Assembly (NCBI GenBank): GCA_029204225.1 | Contig: CM055097.1 | Span: 73,865,279 to 73,929,278 of the forward strand | From: Diphasiastrum complanatum | Taxonomy: Eukaryota; Streptophyta; Lycopodiopsida; Lycopodiales; Lycopodiaceae | Direction: 5' to 3' | DNA: 64,000 nt | Part shown: positions 33,716 through 44,295 of the stretch, one piece after another | How the letters are laid out: every line of letters starts with the position of its first letter | Position numbering within the stretch: position 1 is the first letter of the stretch | Translations under genes and position numbers: made by a program | Notes under the pieces: model-generated | What the model saw: the letters and a program-made list of their open reading frames with translations, nothing else | The model's database searches: none | What the model was told of the DNA's origin: nothing

Positions 33716-34876
33716 GATTCTAATGTTTCTTCAACTTTTAGGTTCTGTCCTAAAGCACTTAGCACTCACTTTTCTCTCAACAAATGATAGATAAAGAGAT
33801 CTATGAAGATTTAGGACCCTAAAACACTTCTATCTTGAACCTAGATGGTTTCCAAGCATAGAAAGGAAGATTGAAACACATGCAACACTTTGCACACACT
33901 AATAATGGATTACAAAATCAAACCAACCTGAACACACTCTTGCTTAAGCTCTCAAACTTTCCAGCAAGTGACCAAATCAAGTTATGGTGTGAAGAGTTAC
34001 TTGCATTCTTAGAAAATACCCAAAACTAGGATGCCAAGATTACCTAGTAATGAACAAACTTGATCAACATATGATCAACACACTAAGATATTGATTCAAC
34101 CTGTAAAACCACATGTAAACCACACTTCTAAAAGTTTATAAACTCCAGCAAGTGATAAATACAAGATTTAGAGGTGAATGAATGAGCACACTTAGTGAAT
34201 CACAAGACTAGCTTCACTATCTTGTCAAATCTTGGTGTTTAGATGTAGATCTAAGATCACTTCACATGAGAATGTTCCTCAACCTGTTAAGAACCTGAAA
34301 AACACACTTGCATAATGGTTAACACCTTCCAGCAAATGCTCCAATCAAATTACATAAGGAGAGTTACTTACATGCTCAACAAAGTACACCAAAATTTATG
34401 CCAAAATTGATGACAATCTTTACAATATGCTCTTCACAATGGAGCTTACAATATGTTCACCCAAAAAAGGGGATCTTTCATCCAAATGGGAGCTTTGCTC
34501 AGCCTTTAGGAGAATTACAACTCACTCAAAAGAGCATTTGTCATCCACTTAAGGAGAAGTTTCATCCACTTAAGGAGAGTGTTCATCCAAGAATGGAGAT
34601 TGTCAACAATAGGATTGAAAAGAACATTGTTAGTATTGAATATGCACAAGCCTCACAATCACAAATGATTAGGTGTTATGATCTGATCCAAAATAGTTTC
34701 TTTTCAGCCTCTGATCTTCAATAGACCTGAAATATGCTTTTGATCCACAAGTTCAACTCACAAAACAAAGGTTAGTAAGATTTGATCAACAAAGCAATGC
34801 AAAATCATGCTAGAACTTGATCAAACATCCAAATATCACCAAAAATGGAATACTTACTGTAAATAGAAGCCAACCA
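33716..34876 (-). repeat. 5' leader of element B with diverged tandem units
   Basis: No gene. Units beginning caacctg at 33,924, 34,097 and 34,280 share ctccagcaagtg- and aaatcaa-type words, spaced about 173 and 183 bp, so the leader was built by old tandem duplication. Two cacttaaggaga copies lie at about 34,536-34,570. Confidence 0.5.
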
Positions 34877-34888
34877 GCTCTGATACCA
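34877..34888 (-). other. Primer binding site of element B
   Basis: Plus strand gctctgatacca, exact complement of TGGTATCAGAGC, adjacent to the 5' LTR. Confidence 0.9.
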
Positions 34889-35536
34889 TGTGAAAAATAC
34901 AGATCCTAAGTGGATCTAAACTCCAAGATCATTGGCTTGAATGCTTGCACTCCAAACTACATAAGCTAGGAATTGGCAACACATTCTATGCTACCTAGAA
35001 TGCAAAGAACTTGATCAAAAAGCATTTATCACAAATGGAAACTTCCATAAACATCAAGTGCGGCCCAAAATAGCATTATACAGTCCATAATACATCAGCC
35101 TATCACTTTTGGAAAGCACCTAAGATCATACACAATAGCTTGAAGACAATACACACAACAATGCTCTCAATGGAGGAAGAAACAATGACAATGATCTATT
35201 GATCTCAATGAAGCATACAAAAGGTTTCTCCTACCTGTTCTCCACGACTTCCCTACTATTTATGGATGAGGAAGATGACTCTCTCTCCTCTCTCTAGAAG
35301 GTACTTGACCCTAGATATTCCCTATATAGGAAAAATAGCTAAAAATGGTTTATATGACCAAAATACATCAAAATGGTCTCATTTTGAAGGGTATGAAGTT
35401 TGACACTTCATCATACTGAAAAAATACAGTAAATAAAAACATTGTGGCCTGGGTGTGAAACTCCAAAACCAAAACTATTTACAATTTTAGCCAATTTAGG
35501 CCTCAAACTAGCTAGGAAATGTTGACAATTTTCACA
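34889..35536 (-). repeat. 5' LTR of element B, palindrome half lost
   Basis: 648 bp. Near 35,446-35,457 it reads cctgggtgtgaaac where the other LTR reads cctggttcacacgtgtgaaac, so seven bases covering the left half of the CACGTG palindrome are missing. Confidence 0.9.
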
Positions 35537-35541
35537 GACAG

Positions 35542-36829
35542 CTGATACTTTGGTGAATGATCAGGTGAGCTGCATGGTTATATGCACAGTTATCTCCAGG
35601 TTGGCATCACATGTTATTTCTATCCATCATCTTTTGGTAAGCAGGATGCAATTTTTGTTAGATCCAGTTGAAGTCTAGTTACACTATAGGTGCACAGATT
35701 CTTGGGGAGCTATCAGCAGGTAATGGATACTTGGTGATCAGATGGTATAGGGTACAAGGTTCTGGAGCTATCCTACCTGATATGCTATGGATCGTGGGTG
35801 AGTTGTTTATCACAATAGTGGATCTAGTTTTCATTTGCTTTGGCTTGGTGGGAGGCCTATAGACTGGTCAAATCAGAATTGGCAATGTCAAGCATGGGAA
35901 GCTAAGCCGACATGGGATGTAGGAGAGGCAGATCATCATCAGTATCTCTGGGAGATGGGCGAGCTACTCAGGTATAGCCTATGGTGAGGTTTGTGTACAT
36001 TCATTCATTGAGTCTTTGGTAGACTCTTGTGCTTGGAGCATGGGGAATGGATGGGGATCAACTTTCAGGACTTATTGGACAGTTGGATATGTTTGGATGT
36101 GAGAGCATCTTGGTACAGGTGCAGGCCATGATTGAGGACCTGATTTGGAGACCAGTGGTGTAGCAGTAGATCTACAGGTGCCACAGGTGTTGGTACGACA
36201 GGATACCACAGTTTGGGTAGGCCTTGGTCATGTATTTGATGCTTTATCATTCATGTTGGTTTGCATGAGTGTGTGTGGGCTTGCATGTTGCCTTGTCACG
36301 GGAGTCTAGATCTGAGTTGGAGTCATATGTGGTTGTGCATTTGCTACAGTACAACAAAGTAGTCATTTTATGCTCATTGACTTGTCATTGTCTACTAGTT
36401 GTTTATCTTGTGAGGGTGCAATCTTATGGTGGCAGGAAGATTTCTACAGGTTGAGCCTCAGTTGCTCATTTATGTCAGTTTTACAGGTTCGTACTTGTAA
36501 GTGTCTGATAAGATGTCATCCTAGCTAGATGGAGGATGTAAGTCTCATGGTGGCAGCGGGATTTCCTCAGTTTGAGCCATGTCGATCATGTGGTCCACTT
36601 GTGTTCAAGTCGGATTGGGGACGAGTCAGTTGGTCGAGAATATGGTAGACTCTCTATATGAGCATTGTGTTTACATTATACTTTGTGAGTCAAACCTGGT
36701 GGTTTGTTGGTGTGCTTGAGTGTGAGTCAAGTACAGAGTAGCAGGATATGCATAACATCTTTTGGACACTCCAGACGTTGCTACAAATTATTGTTTTTCA
36801 CTCTTATCACATTTGAGCTTAAGGGAGAG
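35542..36829 (+). other. Element C internal region, part 3
   Basis: No coding domain. The block cttatggtggcaggaagatttctacaggttgagcc (35 bases; word cttatggtgg at about 36,423) recurs at about 36,538-36,575 as a diverged direct repeat. It ends in the purine tract ttaagggagag before the 3' LTR. Confidence 0.6.
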
Positions 36830-37302
36830 AGTTAAAAATCAGATTTAATCTCATATACATTTTATGTAAGCTCTAAATGTGATAATGTAATTGGTGTACA
36901 GTTTATTTGGTTTACTATATATGGTTGTGATCGGGACGTGACCCGTTAGGATATATTGATCGGGCACTGATCCCGTAGATGGCTACTTGGGTTAGCCGGG
37001 TAGCCACACATAAGAAGAATTAGCCTGTACAGAGTTATTTACAGTACTTGTTATACTTGGGGGCATGTCCCAAGTTTGTCGGTCGAATTTGGCCATATTG
37101 GGCCAAACCTTAGTTTGACAGGTGGTAAGCCAATTTTAGGACACCTGTCTTTTCATGCATTTTGTGAATACTCTATATGTACAGTGTTTCTTTGTAATCT
37201 AATAACTTTTGTTGTGCCATCTTTGAGAGCTTGTGAGGAGTGGCTTTGGTGATAGTGTGATGTGATCTGCATACTGCACTAGATCCTAACAGAATTTCAA
37301 CT
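36830..37302 (+). repeat. 3' LTR of element C
   Basis: 473 bp, AGTTA...AACT, followed by CACAC (37,303-37,307) and the rest of the D LTR. Confidence 0.9.
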
Positions 37303-37360
37303 CACACCTTAGCAGATCACAAGTACATGTTGTGGACAGTCCACATGTGTGAAATCAACA
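37303..37360 (+). repeat. 5' LTR of element D, right part
   Basis: It matches the last 58 bp of the 3' LTR of D (42,403-42,460), ending gtgtgaaatcaaca. Confidence 0.9.
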
Positions 37361-37373
37361 TGGTATCAGAGCC
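37361..37373 (+). other. Primer binding site of element D
   Basis: tggtatcagagcc right after the LTR end. Confidence 0.9.
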
Positions 37374-38111
37374 TACCTAAGGTTACCATGCATTTTGATC
37401 CATTTGAATAAAAACTATTCATCAATCTTGAGCTAGAAATTGTCAAGATCCATTTTCCTATCTATCTTGTCCAATTTTGGATCAAAAGAGATCAAAAGGA
37501 CATTGATTGGGTCTGACCTGGTACTGTACGGAATCGGGTGCTCATGTGAGGAACATCCAATTTCAGTTTGGGAGTTCTCTCTCATGATTGATCCATTTAT
37601 CTTGCTTGATAGCTTGTTTTGAAGCTATTTTTGTCTAGTTTTTTATGCAATTAGTTTCATTTCATTTGGTTGAGCCAATCAAAAGCTATAAGCTTTTGAA
37701 GAGGGTTAGGTAGGGCACCTAGACCTGAGTGGACACATTTGGTTTGGTCAAGATATTGCTTGGTTGATCCAAAATCACAGTTAAATGCTTACCAATCTCA
37801 TCTATATGTGATCTAGGCACCGTTTTGAGATCTTAGCCATTTTGTTTCATGCAATATCATTGTATTTGAGTCAAATTTGGTTTCTTAGTGTACTTCACAC
37901 ATGTTAAAAGTGTTTGATCCTAACTTTGCCAATACTCCATCATTTGATGTGAAATAGATCTTGTTTTAGAGAGATTTGTGTAGCTAGTGAGAAATCAATG
38001 CACAAATAGTTGCAAGATCTTTCATAGGAGGAGATAGTACTCCATTATTAGATCCTATTGAGAGTGTGTAGCAACATATATTGTTCATCATTTGAGTTTT
38101 CTTCACTTCAA
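37374..38111 (+). other. 5' leader of element D
   Basis: About 740 bp between primer site and gag ATG without a gene. Confidence 0.6.
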
Positions 38112-38595
38112 ATGTCTTCAATGGGTTCATCCTTGTTGGAACCAAGTAAAAGATTGTCCACTTCAAACTATTCAAATTGGAACATGAGGATGGAGTCCAT
38201 CTTGATCCTTGACGTGATGGACATTGTTCTTGGCCTTGAAGAAGAACCACAAGTTCTTCAAGAGGTTCAAAAATACAAAAAGAGAGCTAGTATGGCTCCC
38301 CACTACATTAAGATGAATGTCTCTAATGAGATATTGAGGGAGATGGGTACTTGTACAACAGCCAAAGAAGCTTGGGATTGTCTCAAGACTATCTACGAGG
38401 CTAAGAACACCTCTAGGCTTCTCACTCTTAGGAATCAAATCTTTCAAAGTAGCCAAAAGAGTGATGAGAGTGCATCTAGTTATGTTTTAAGAGTAAAAGA
38501 TATTCATAGAGAACTTGCTTGTATTGGTGATTCCATCAATCAAAATGAGCTAGTCCAAGTCATTCTCAATGGCTTGAGAAGTGAATTTGATGAAG
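38112..38595 (+). pseudogene. Copia gag of element D, C-terminus deleted
   Basis: The start was chosen at 38,112 (MSSMGSSLLEPSKRLSTSN), because this matches the gag head of A and B better than the upstream ATG at 38,058. It reads NWNMRMESIL, HYIKMNVSNEIL, TAKEAWDCLKTIYE, LLTLRNQIF and VQVILNGLRSEF, then breaks off. The zinc knuckle and about 100 residues that follow in A and B are missing. The frame shifts into protease sequence within a few codons. Confidence 0.8.
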
Positions 38596-38599
38596 AAGA

Positions 38600-39204
38600 A
38601 TCAACTCAAGCAAGCCAACATTACCAATGAGAAGGAAGACACTATTGCAAGTGATGGAGAGGGATCTCTTATGGTCTCTAGTTTCTCATCTACTCCTTTC
38701 AAAAAGGACAGCCTATGGTATATTGATAGTGGAGCCTCTTCACATATGTGTAGATCCAAGGACTCTTTCTCTTCCATTGCACCTTATGATGGAGTCAAGA
38801 AATCAATATACACTGCAAATAATTTTGAATGTCCTATTGAAGGCATAGGGAACATTCCCTTAAAGCTTTCATCCTCTAAAGTTCTTTATGTACCTAAGCT
38901 TACTAAGAATCTCATTAGTGTTGGCCAAATGCTTGATAATGGCCTTGATGTAAAATTCAATGTTGATACTTGCACTATTAAGAAGAATGATGAGATACTT
39001 GCATTAGGATCTAGATTTGGAGGAATCTATAAACTAGATCCAAATGAGTATGTGAATGCTTGTAATGTTGCTCTTGTGAACAAGCTCTCTATGGAGGAAT
39101 TATGGCATAGGAGGTTGGGACATCCCAACTACAAATCCATGCTCTCTATGATCAAAGAGGCCAAGCTTGCCAAAGTCATTCTCCAAGAAGATCAAGCCTT
39201 GTGA
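38600..39204 (+). pseudogene. Copia protease and integrase head of element D
   Basis: The frame holds LWYIDSGASSHMCRSKD (protease Asp intact), KVLYVPKLTKNLISVGQML (protease end), and MEELWHRRLGHPNYKSML (integrase zinc head). It runs out of frame near 39,180, where CEAYAIAKSHKKPF continues in the next frame. Confidence 0.8.
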
Positions 39205-40023
39205 GGCTTACGCTATTGCTAAATCTCACAAAAAGCCATTTACAAGATCTTCTATCAAAATCAAGCATCCTTTGGAGTTAATCCACTCGGATGTGCATTT
39301 CTCATCAACTATAAGCAAGGGAGGAGCCACTTTTTCATTGATGATTTCACAATATTCACTTGGATATATCTTCTTGCTTCCAAATCTATGGTGTTTGATC
39401 ATTTCCTTATTTTCAAAGCTTATGTAGAGAAGCAATTCTCATTCAACATTAAAGCTCTTAGATGTGATGGAGGTGGTGAATATATCTCCAATAAATTTCA
39501 TGATTTTTGTGAGCTTGAAGGCATCAAAAGAAAATTCTCTTGTGCCTACTCTCCATCTCAAAATGGAGTGGCCAAGAGAAAGAATAGATCTCTATGTGAA
39601 TGTGCAAAATCTATGAGAATTGAGGCATCTTTGCCCAAAGATTTTTGGGGAGAAGCCATTAATTGTGCAAATTATCTTTGCAATAGTCTCCCACATATTG
39701 CTCTTGGAGGAAAGTCACCATATGAAATCTTATATTTGAAGAAGCCGAAGGTTGATCACCTTAGAGTTTTTGGATGCATATACTTTGCCCATATTCCCTT
39801 GGAAACAAGGAAGAAGAAAGATCCTAGTGCATGCAAAGGGATCATGGTTGGATACTCATCCACCAAAAGGCCTATATTGTCTTTGTACTCTCTACTTCTC
39901 AAGTTATTGAAAGTACAGATGTTGTCTTTCATGAAGATCAACATTCATCTTTTGAGGAGGCCGAGATCAAGAAGTCTATGGATGCATCACCTATTATTGA
40001 TTTTAAAGACAATTATGATGTGA
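39167..40023 (+). pseudogene. Copia integrase core of element D
   Basis: Three frame segments are needed. 39,167-39,340 has the zinc-head Cys block and LELIHSDVHFSS with the first catalytic Asp. A short deletion follows near GGATF. 39,388-39,870 has RCDGGGEYISNKF and SPSQNGVAKRKNRS, where the usual catalytic Glu (AERKNR) is Lys. From about 39,870 the linker continues in another frame (39,831-40,088). Confidence 0.8.
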
Positions 40024-40035
40024 TGGGGTCGAGAA

Positions 40036-41001
40036 TTGAAGAAGACTCTCCTTGGATTTTTCTCACCAAGAAGATCCATGAGAGATAGATCCGAGCCTAA
40101 GATGCTCACATATGTTGACAAAGGCAAACAAGTGGATCTTGATTCCACTAATTATGTTTTTTATGTCTCTCATGAAGAGCCGAAGAATGTACAAGAGGCA
40201 CTCAATACCAAGGAGTGGTATGATGCCATGAAGCAAGAGTATGATGCATTGATCACCAACAATACTTGGGAGCTTGTGGATCCTCCATCCAACAAGCATG
40301 TGATTGGTTGCAAGTGGGTATTTCGGATCAAATACAATTATGATGGCACCATCAACAAGTATAAAGCAAGATTATGTGCCAAAGGATTTGCTCAAATCCA
40401 TGGCCTTGATTATGAGGAGACCTTTTCACCCGTTGCAAAGATGGTGACAATAAGAATTCTTATTTTTCTTGCTTGTTTCTTTAAGTGGAAGGTGTTCCAA
40501 TTAGATGTATCCAATGCTTTTCTAAATGGTTATCTTGAGGAGGAGATCTATATGGAACAACCTCAAGGATTCATCAAGGATGAGTCCAAAGTGTGCTTGC
40601 TCTTCAAAAGTCTTTATGGACTCAAGCAAGCACCAAGATCATCGTATTCAAGACTTAATTCTTTTCTTATCTCACTAGGATTTACTCTTAGGGACTATGA
40701 TCCTTCCATGTATCTAAAGTTTGTTGATAGCAATATTGTCATTCTTCTAATTTATGTTGATGACATTATTCTTTGTGGAAGTTGTATCAAGCTAGTTGAT
40801 GAAACTAAGCTAGCACTTGGATGTGAGTTTAAAATGCAAGATCTAGGAGAGATACATTACATCCTAGGCCTAGAAATTGATTTTTATGAAAATCATGTCT
40901 TTATATGCCAATCTAGATATGCTCACTCTATGTTGAAAAAATTCCATATGGAAAATTCTAAGAGCATAGATACTCCAATGGAGCAAAGTAAAAGATCCTA
41001 A
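40036..41001 (+). pseudogene. Copia reverse transcriptase of element D
   Basis: A 321-codon frame with NTWELVDPPSNKHVIGCKWV, SPVAKMVTIRIL, QLDVSNAFLNGYLEE, YGLKQAPRSS (usually RSW) and the catalytic IYVDDIILCG box, then the thumb-side HYILGLEI block. It ends at 41,001 by a frameshift just before RNase H. Confidence 0.85.
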
Positions 41002-41692
41002 TAAAGGTGATGAAAGATCCTTTGAGGACATCACACTTTTTAGGAGTCTTGTAGGCTCCTTGATTTGGCTTACCATTACTAGGCCCGATCTAAGTTTTTG
41101 TGTGCACAAATTGACTCAATTTTTGAAAGATCCTAAGATCCATCATTGGAAGATGGCCAAGAGGATTCTAAGTTATGTATCTTCATCTTGTGATTATGGT
41201 CTACTTTATAAAAGTGAAGATCTATCCATTGTTGGCTACTCGGATTCGGACTTTGCAAGTGACAAGATGGATCGAAAGTCTATTAGTGCATACACTATCT
41301 TTCTTGGAGGCAATCTAATACCTTGGCTTTCCAAAAAGCAAGATACTATATCTCTCTCTTCATGTGAGGCCGAGTACAAAGCACTCACTACAACTACCAA
41401 AGAGGTGCTTTGGATCGAGAGGTTATCAATGGAGCTAAAGTGCATCAAGGAAGATGATCTACCAATGATCAAGTGTGATAACATCTCGGCCCAAGCTCTT
41501 GCCAATAGTCCCATATTTCATGCAAGAAGCAGGCACATAGAAGTGGCACACCATTTTGTGAGAGAAAAGCTTATTGGAGGAGAAATCTATTTGGAGCATG
41601 TCAACTCGTCCTCTTGTATTGCCGATCTACTCACCAAGCTTTTGAGCAAAAGTGTTTTCATCAAGCATAGATCTAATCTTGGAGTTATATGA
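41002..41692 (+). pseudogene. Copia RNase H of element D
   Basis: The frame from about 41,020 (41,060 ATG) holds IWLTITRPDLSFCV, YSDSDFASDKMDRKS, SSCEAEYKAL, KCDNISAQALANS, ARSRHIEVAHHFV and ADLLTKLLSKS. All three RNase H acidic blocks are present. It ends 39 bp before the 3' LTR. Confidence 0.85.
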
Positions 41693-41731
41693 AGATCAAT
41701 GCTTAAATATTCATAGATAATTTTTTAGGAG

Positions 41732-42460
41732 TGTGAAGAGTTGAAAAAGATTATCTATGTTAGATATAGGGGTCTTATGATTTTTATATCAAGCACCTAG
41801 GTGTAGTTGATAGGAACAAATTTGGCATAGATGGCAAATTATCCATTTTCACTTGTAATGCCACTATTGAGCCAAAATAGAGTAAGAGGTTAAACCCGTG
41901 CCAATTAGAGTGTAGACAAGTGTAATGCTTTTGTTTGATGAATTCTAAGAGGTCCAATAGGATTTAGAGGTGGAACCATGAGAGGTCCAATAGAATTTGA
42001 GGTTTGCTTGAAAATGGTCCAATAGAATAAAGAGGTGCATGGATCAATGGTCCAATAGAATTAAGAGGTGGAAAAGTATGGTCCAATCATAGTTAAGCAT
42101 AGTGGTAGCTCGTGGATCTACTAGTATCATTGTACTCCTCATTTGGGCCTAATTGATTTGGAGATTGAGTGGATTTTGAGTGTTATTGGATTTCTGGCTT
42201 TCTCTCTCTACTCGAGAGCTCATCATGATTTTCTCTCTCTACCCAAGGAGAGCAGCTTGTTTTTACTTAGATTATTTTTTGAACACTTCCCACACGTGTG
42301 AGTGAGAGCTGGAAGTGATTGAATGCATGTAGTAGTGTGTTTTTGCCATAGAATCAAAGATAGATCTTGAATCTCAATCTAGTCTTGATCTTGGTGCATC
42401 TACACACCTTAGGAGATCACAAGTACATGTTGTGGATAGTCCACACGTGTGAAATCAACA
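41732..42460 (+). repeat. 3' LTR of element D
   Basis: TGTGAAGAGTTG to AAATCAACA. It carries two CACGTG palindromic motifs, at about 42,291-42,300 and 42,441-42,452. It is uninterrupted and shows the original target of element C at about 42,403 (ctacacacctt). Confidence 0.95.
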
Positions 42461-43043
42461 TGTTTACTAACATGTAACAAAGACAAGGTCCCCCTTTGAG
42501 ATAGTCCTACCAAAGGACCTTTGCCTGGTCGTGCCCATACAGATCGATCACAGAATCAGCCCACAGAGAACACCCCTCCAACTATCCGTGCTTTCACCAT
42601 TAAGCAGCACATTGCCTCGGTCAGGCCCCACCAAATCTGGTCGATAGCCCTTATAGCTAAACGATCAGCAGCTATCCCGAACCGGCAACTAACCACCCCT
42701 GCTTTACACCCGAATTCGAGCAGCATCTCTGTATCAATGATTAACTTGTACAGTTTGAATATGTCGCCCCGCACCCCACAAGGCACAGTCTGTGCTTACA
42801 CCAACCTAATGGCAGCACATTGCCTCATCTGTCCTACGCCAGGCCCAAACCACGAGAACTAACCGTGCTTACACGTCAAGGGCAGCACCTTGACTCATCA
42901 AATCCCCCGTTCTGTCCACCACCCCGATCGTGGACGCACCTGTGCACTGTGGGCAGCACCTTGCACAATAGTTGTATTGATGAACCCCAAACCATGGCCA
43001 TCCTTGTGAGATCCACATAGCTGACCGGCCAGTCAGCCAGTTG
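42461..43043. other. GC-richer stretch with a recurrent gcagcacattgcctc motif
   Basis: No gene. A motif of the form gtgcttaca-n-ggcagcaccttg-ctcatc occurs at about 42,587, 42,790, 42,868 and 42,942. With the primer-site complement that follows, this may be the interior of a small non-autonomous minus-strand element. Confidence 0.4.
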
Positions 43044-43055
43044 GCTCTGATACCA
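43044..43055 (-). other. tRNA-Met-type primer binding site
   Basis: Plus strand gctctgatacca, exact complement of TGGTATCAGAGC. Confidence 0.7.
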
Positions 43056-43057
43056 CA

Positions 43058-43790
43058 TGTAGCGCAAGCATCCCAAAGGGAGCCGAGAACCACGACTTAG
43101 CTTCCCATCCTTCAACTCTTGCCGTCCAGACCCACTTGACATACAAGTAGCCAGCTCGCCAACAATGATCAGACTTAACCAGCTTGAAGTTTGGAAACCA
43201 ACATTGAAATCCAACCTGGCGCCATGCCAGATCGGGGGTCTTGATGTGGATGACTTCCCTCCAACAAGCCGCCTGACATACATCAAACTTAACCAACTCG
43301 AAGCTTTGTTACAAATGAGTAACATCTATTCCAAGCAAGTGGTCTGACTTACATCAGACTTAACCAACTGAAAGCTTCATCACGAGCACTAGAAGCCAAC
43401 CTGGCGCCATGCCAGACTGGACAGCCATTAATAGGTAACTTCCACCCCAAGCAAGCCATCCAACTCAACCGACAGCTTAGAGGCCATTCCCCAAGAGCTT
43501 AACCCATTCACGTTCATGCAAGGAACACTTAGAACCACAAGTCGCGACAAATATGGAGACAATTAGTTCTTGGACCAAATGGTCCCGATAGCATACCGCT
43601 GGTGCCACGGACCAAATGGTCCCGACGGCATACCGCTGGCGTCCTGGGATACGACCCTCAACTATGTGCCAGATCAAAAAGTTTGAAGCAGCCTTACAAC
43701 TGGCGCTTTTACCGAACACTGAAACCTAGAAGGTAACCAGAGTCAATTTGAGAAAAATCCCACTTTATTGATAAATCTGAGAAGGTTACA
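43058..43790 (-). repeat. Possible 733-bp LTR with internal repeats
   Basis: It starts TGTAGCG two bases after the primer site and ends GGTTACA, giving TGTA/TACA termini. Inside, acttaaccaact-gaagctt and aacctggcgccatgccaga recur (about 43,170, 43,280 and 43,355), and a 37-bp unit with the palindrome ggaccaaatggtcc is doubled at 43,572 and 43,609. No second LTR was found on the left, so it may be a truncated element. Confidence 0.4.
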
Positions 43791-43804
43791 TTCCAAGTGT
43801 GTGA

Positions 43805-44295
43805 CCGACCCTAGTCTCCGGAGCGCTAGCATGCCAAGGCGAGCGCCAGGACAACATTCCAGCAAGGGTGAGACTTGGTTGGAGCTCACCCTGAGTCGCA
43901 ACCCGCACTCCCCTATAGTATTGGTGGAATTCGCCACCTCCCATCGTACCAAGTACTCTACCCAGGCTGGTAAAACATGTTTTCTCTCTCTAGGATTTTC
44001 TCTCTAGAAAGTCATTTTCTCTCTCTAGAATTTATTGATTCCCAGGCTTCCTTTAATCATGCCTAGATCGTGTGAGGTGATTGCACATCGATCTGAGCTC
44101 TCTGGACTTCGCTAGAACCGATCAAAGATTTTCAGCCATAGGAACTTGGCATCAGCTGGATTCTGGTCACAGTTGGGAGCGGCGTCGGCTCCGTTGGCAC
44201 CAGGAGCAGCAGTGGCGCTGCTAGCACCGGCAGGGAAAATGCTGGCGCTAGTGGCACCAAAAGTAAAGCTTGTAAAGGTAGCTTTACAACACCTA
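43805..44295 (+). repeat. Gypsy-type leader/LTR repeat, copy 2
   Basis: It matches 15,775-16,265 over its length. The primer-site-like segment is degraded (ttggcatcagctgg where copy 1 has ttggcgccggttgg). Unlike copy 1 it is followed by a long pyrimidine-rich leader and gag-like remnants. Confidence 0.6.

Larger units (their letters stand above)
29112..35536 (-). mobile_element. Copia element B, complete and probably recent, opposite orientation to A
   Basis: LTRs 29,112-29,766 (655 bp, 3' LTR) and 34,889-35,536 (648 bp, 5' LTR) differ by two substitutions and one 7-bp deletion that I can see. GACAG flanks both ends (29,107-29,111; 35,537-35,541). The primer site complement gctctgatacca is at 34,877-34,888. 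The interior holds one open 1,317-codon polyprotein. LTR termini and coding layout resemble element A, so the two are sister families. A long leader of about 1.16 kb separates primer site and ATG. Confidence 0.95.
20026..37302 (+). mobile_element. Element C: non-coding LTR retrotransposon (LARD-like) hosting A and B
   Basis: Two direct 473-bp LTRs (20,026-20,498 and 36,830-37,302), flanked by CACAT and CACAC, a 5-bp target duplication with one mutation. The uninterrupted D LTR reads CACAC at this point, confirming it. Both LTRs begin AGTTA and end AACT instead of TG...CA. A primer site TGGTATCAGACC follows at 20,499 and a purine tract (aagggagag) precedes the 3' LTR. Without elements A and B the internal region is about 4.0 kb (20,499-22,256, 28,123-29,111, 35,542-36,829), with no retroviral domain in any frame. 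It would depend on proteins made elsewhere. Confidence 0.85.
19346..42460 (+). mobile_element. Copia element D, 5' LTR split by element C
   Basis: The 5' LTR starts TGTGAAGAATTG at 19,346, breaks off at 20,025 and resumes at 37,308-37,360. The 3' LTR (41,732-42,460, 729 bp) is continuous across the same point. The primer site TGGTATCAGAGCC follows at 37,361. Flanks ggttt (19,341-19,345) and tgttt (42,461-42,465) fit a 5-bp target duplication with one change. The coding part (38,112-41,692) is broken by frameshifts and a gag deletion. Confidence 0.9.

Noticed and set aside
42521..43347. Several 60-150 codon frames on both strands
   Set aside because: Overlapping frames in a GC-richer repeat with no motif. 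The region contains a primer site and tandem words, so it is read as LTR-element sequence.
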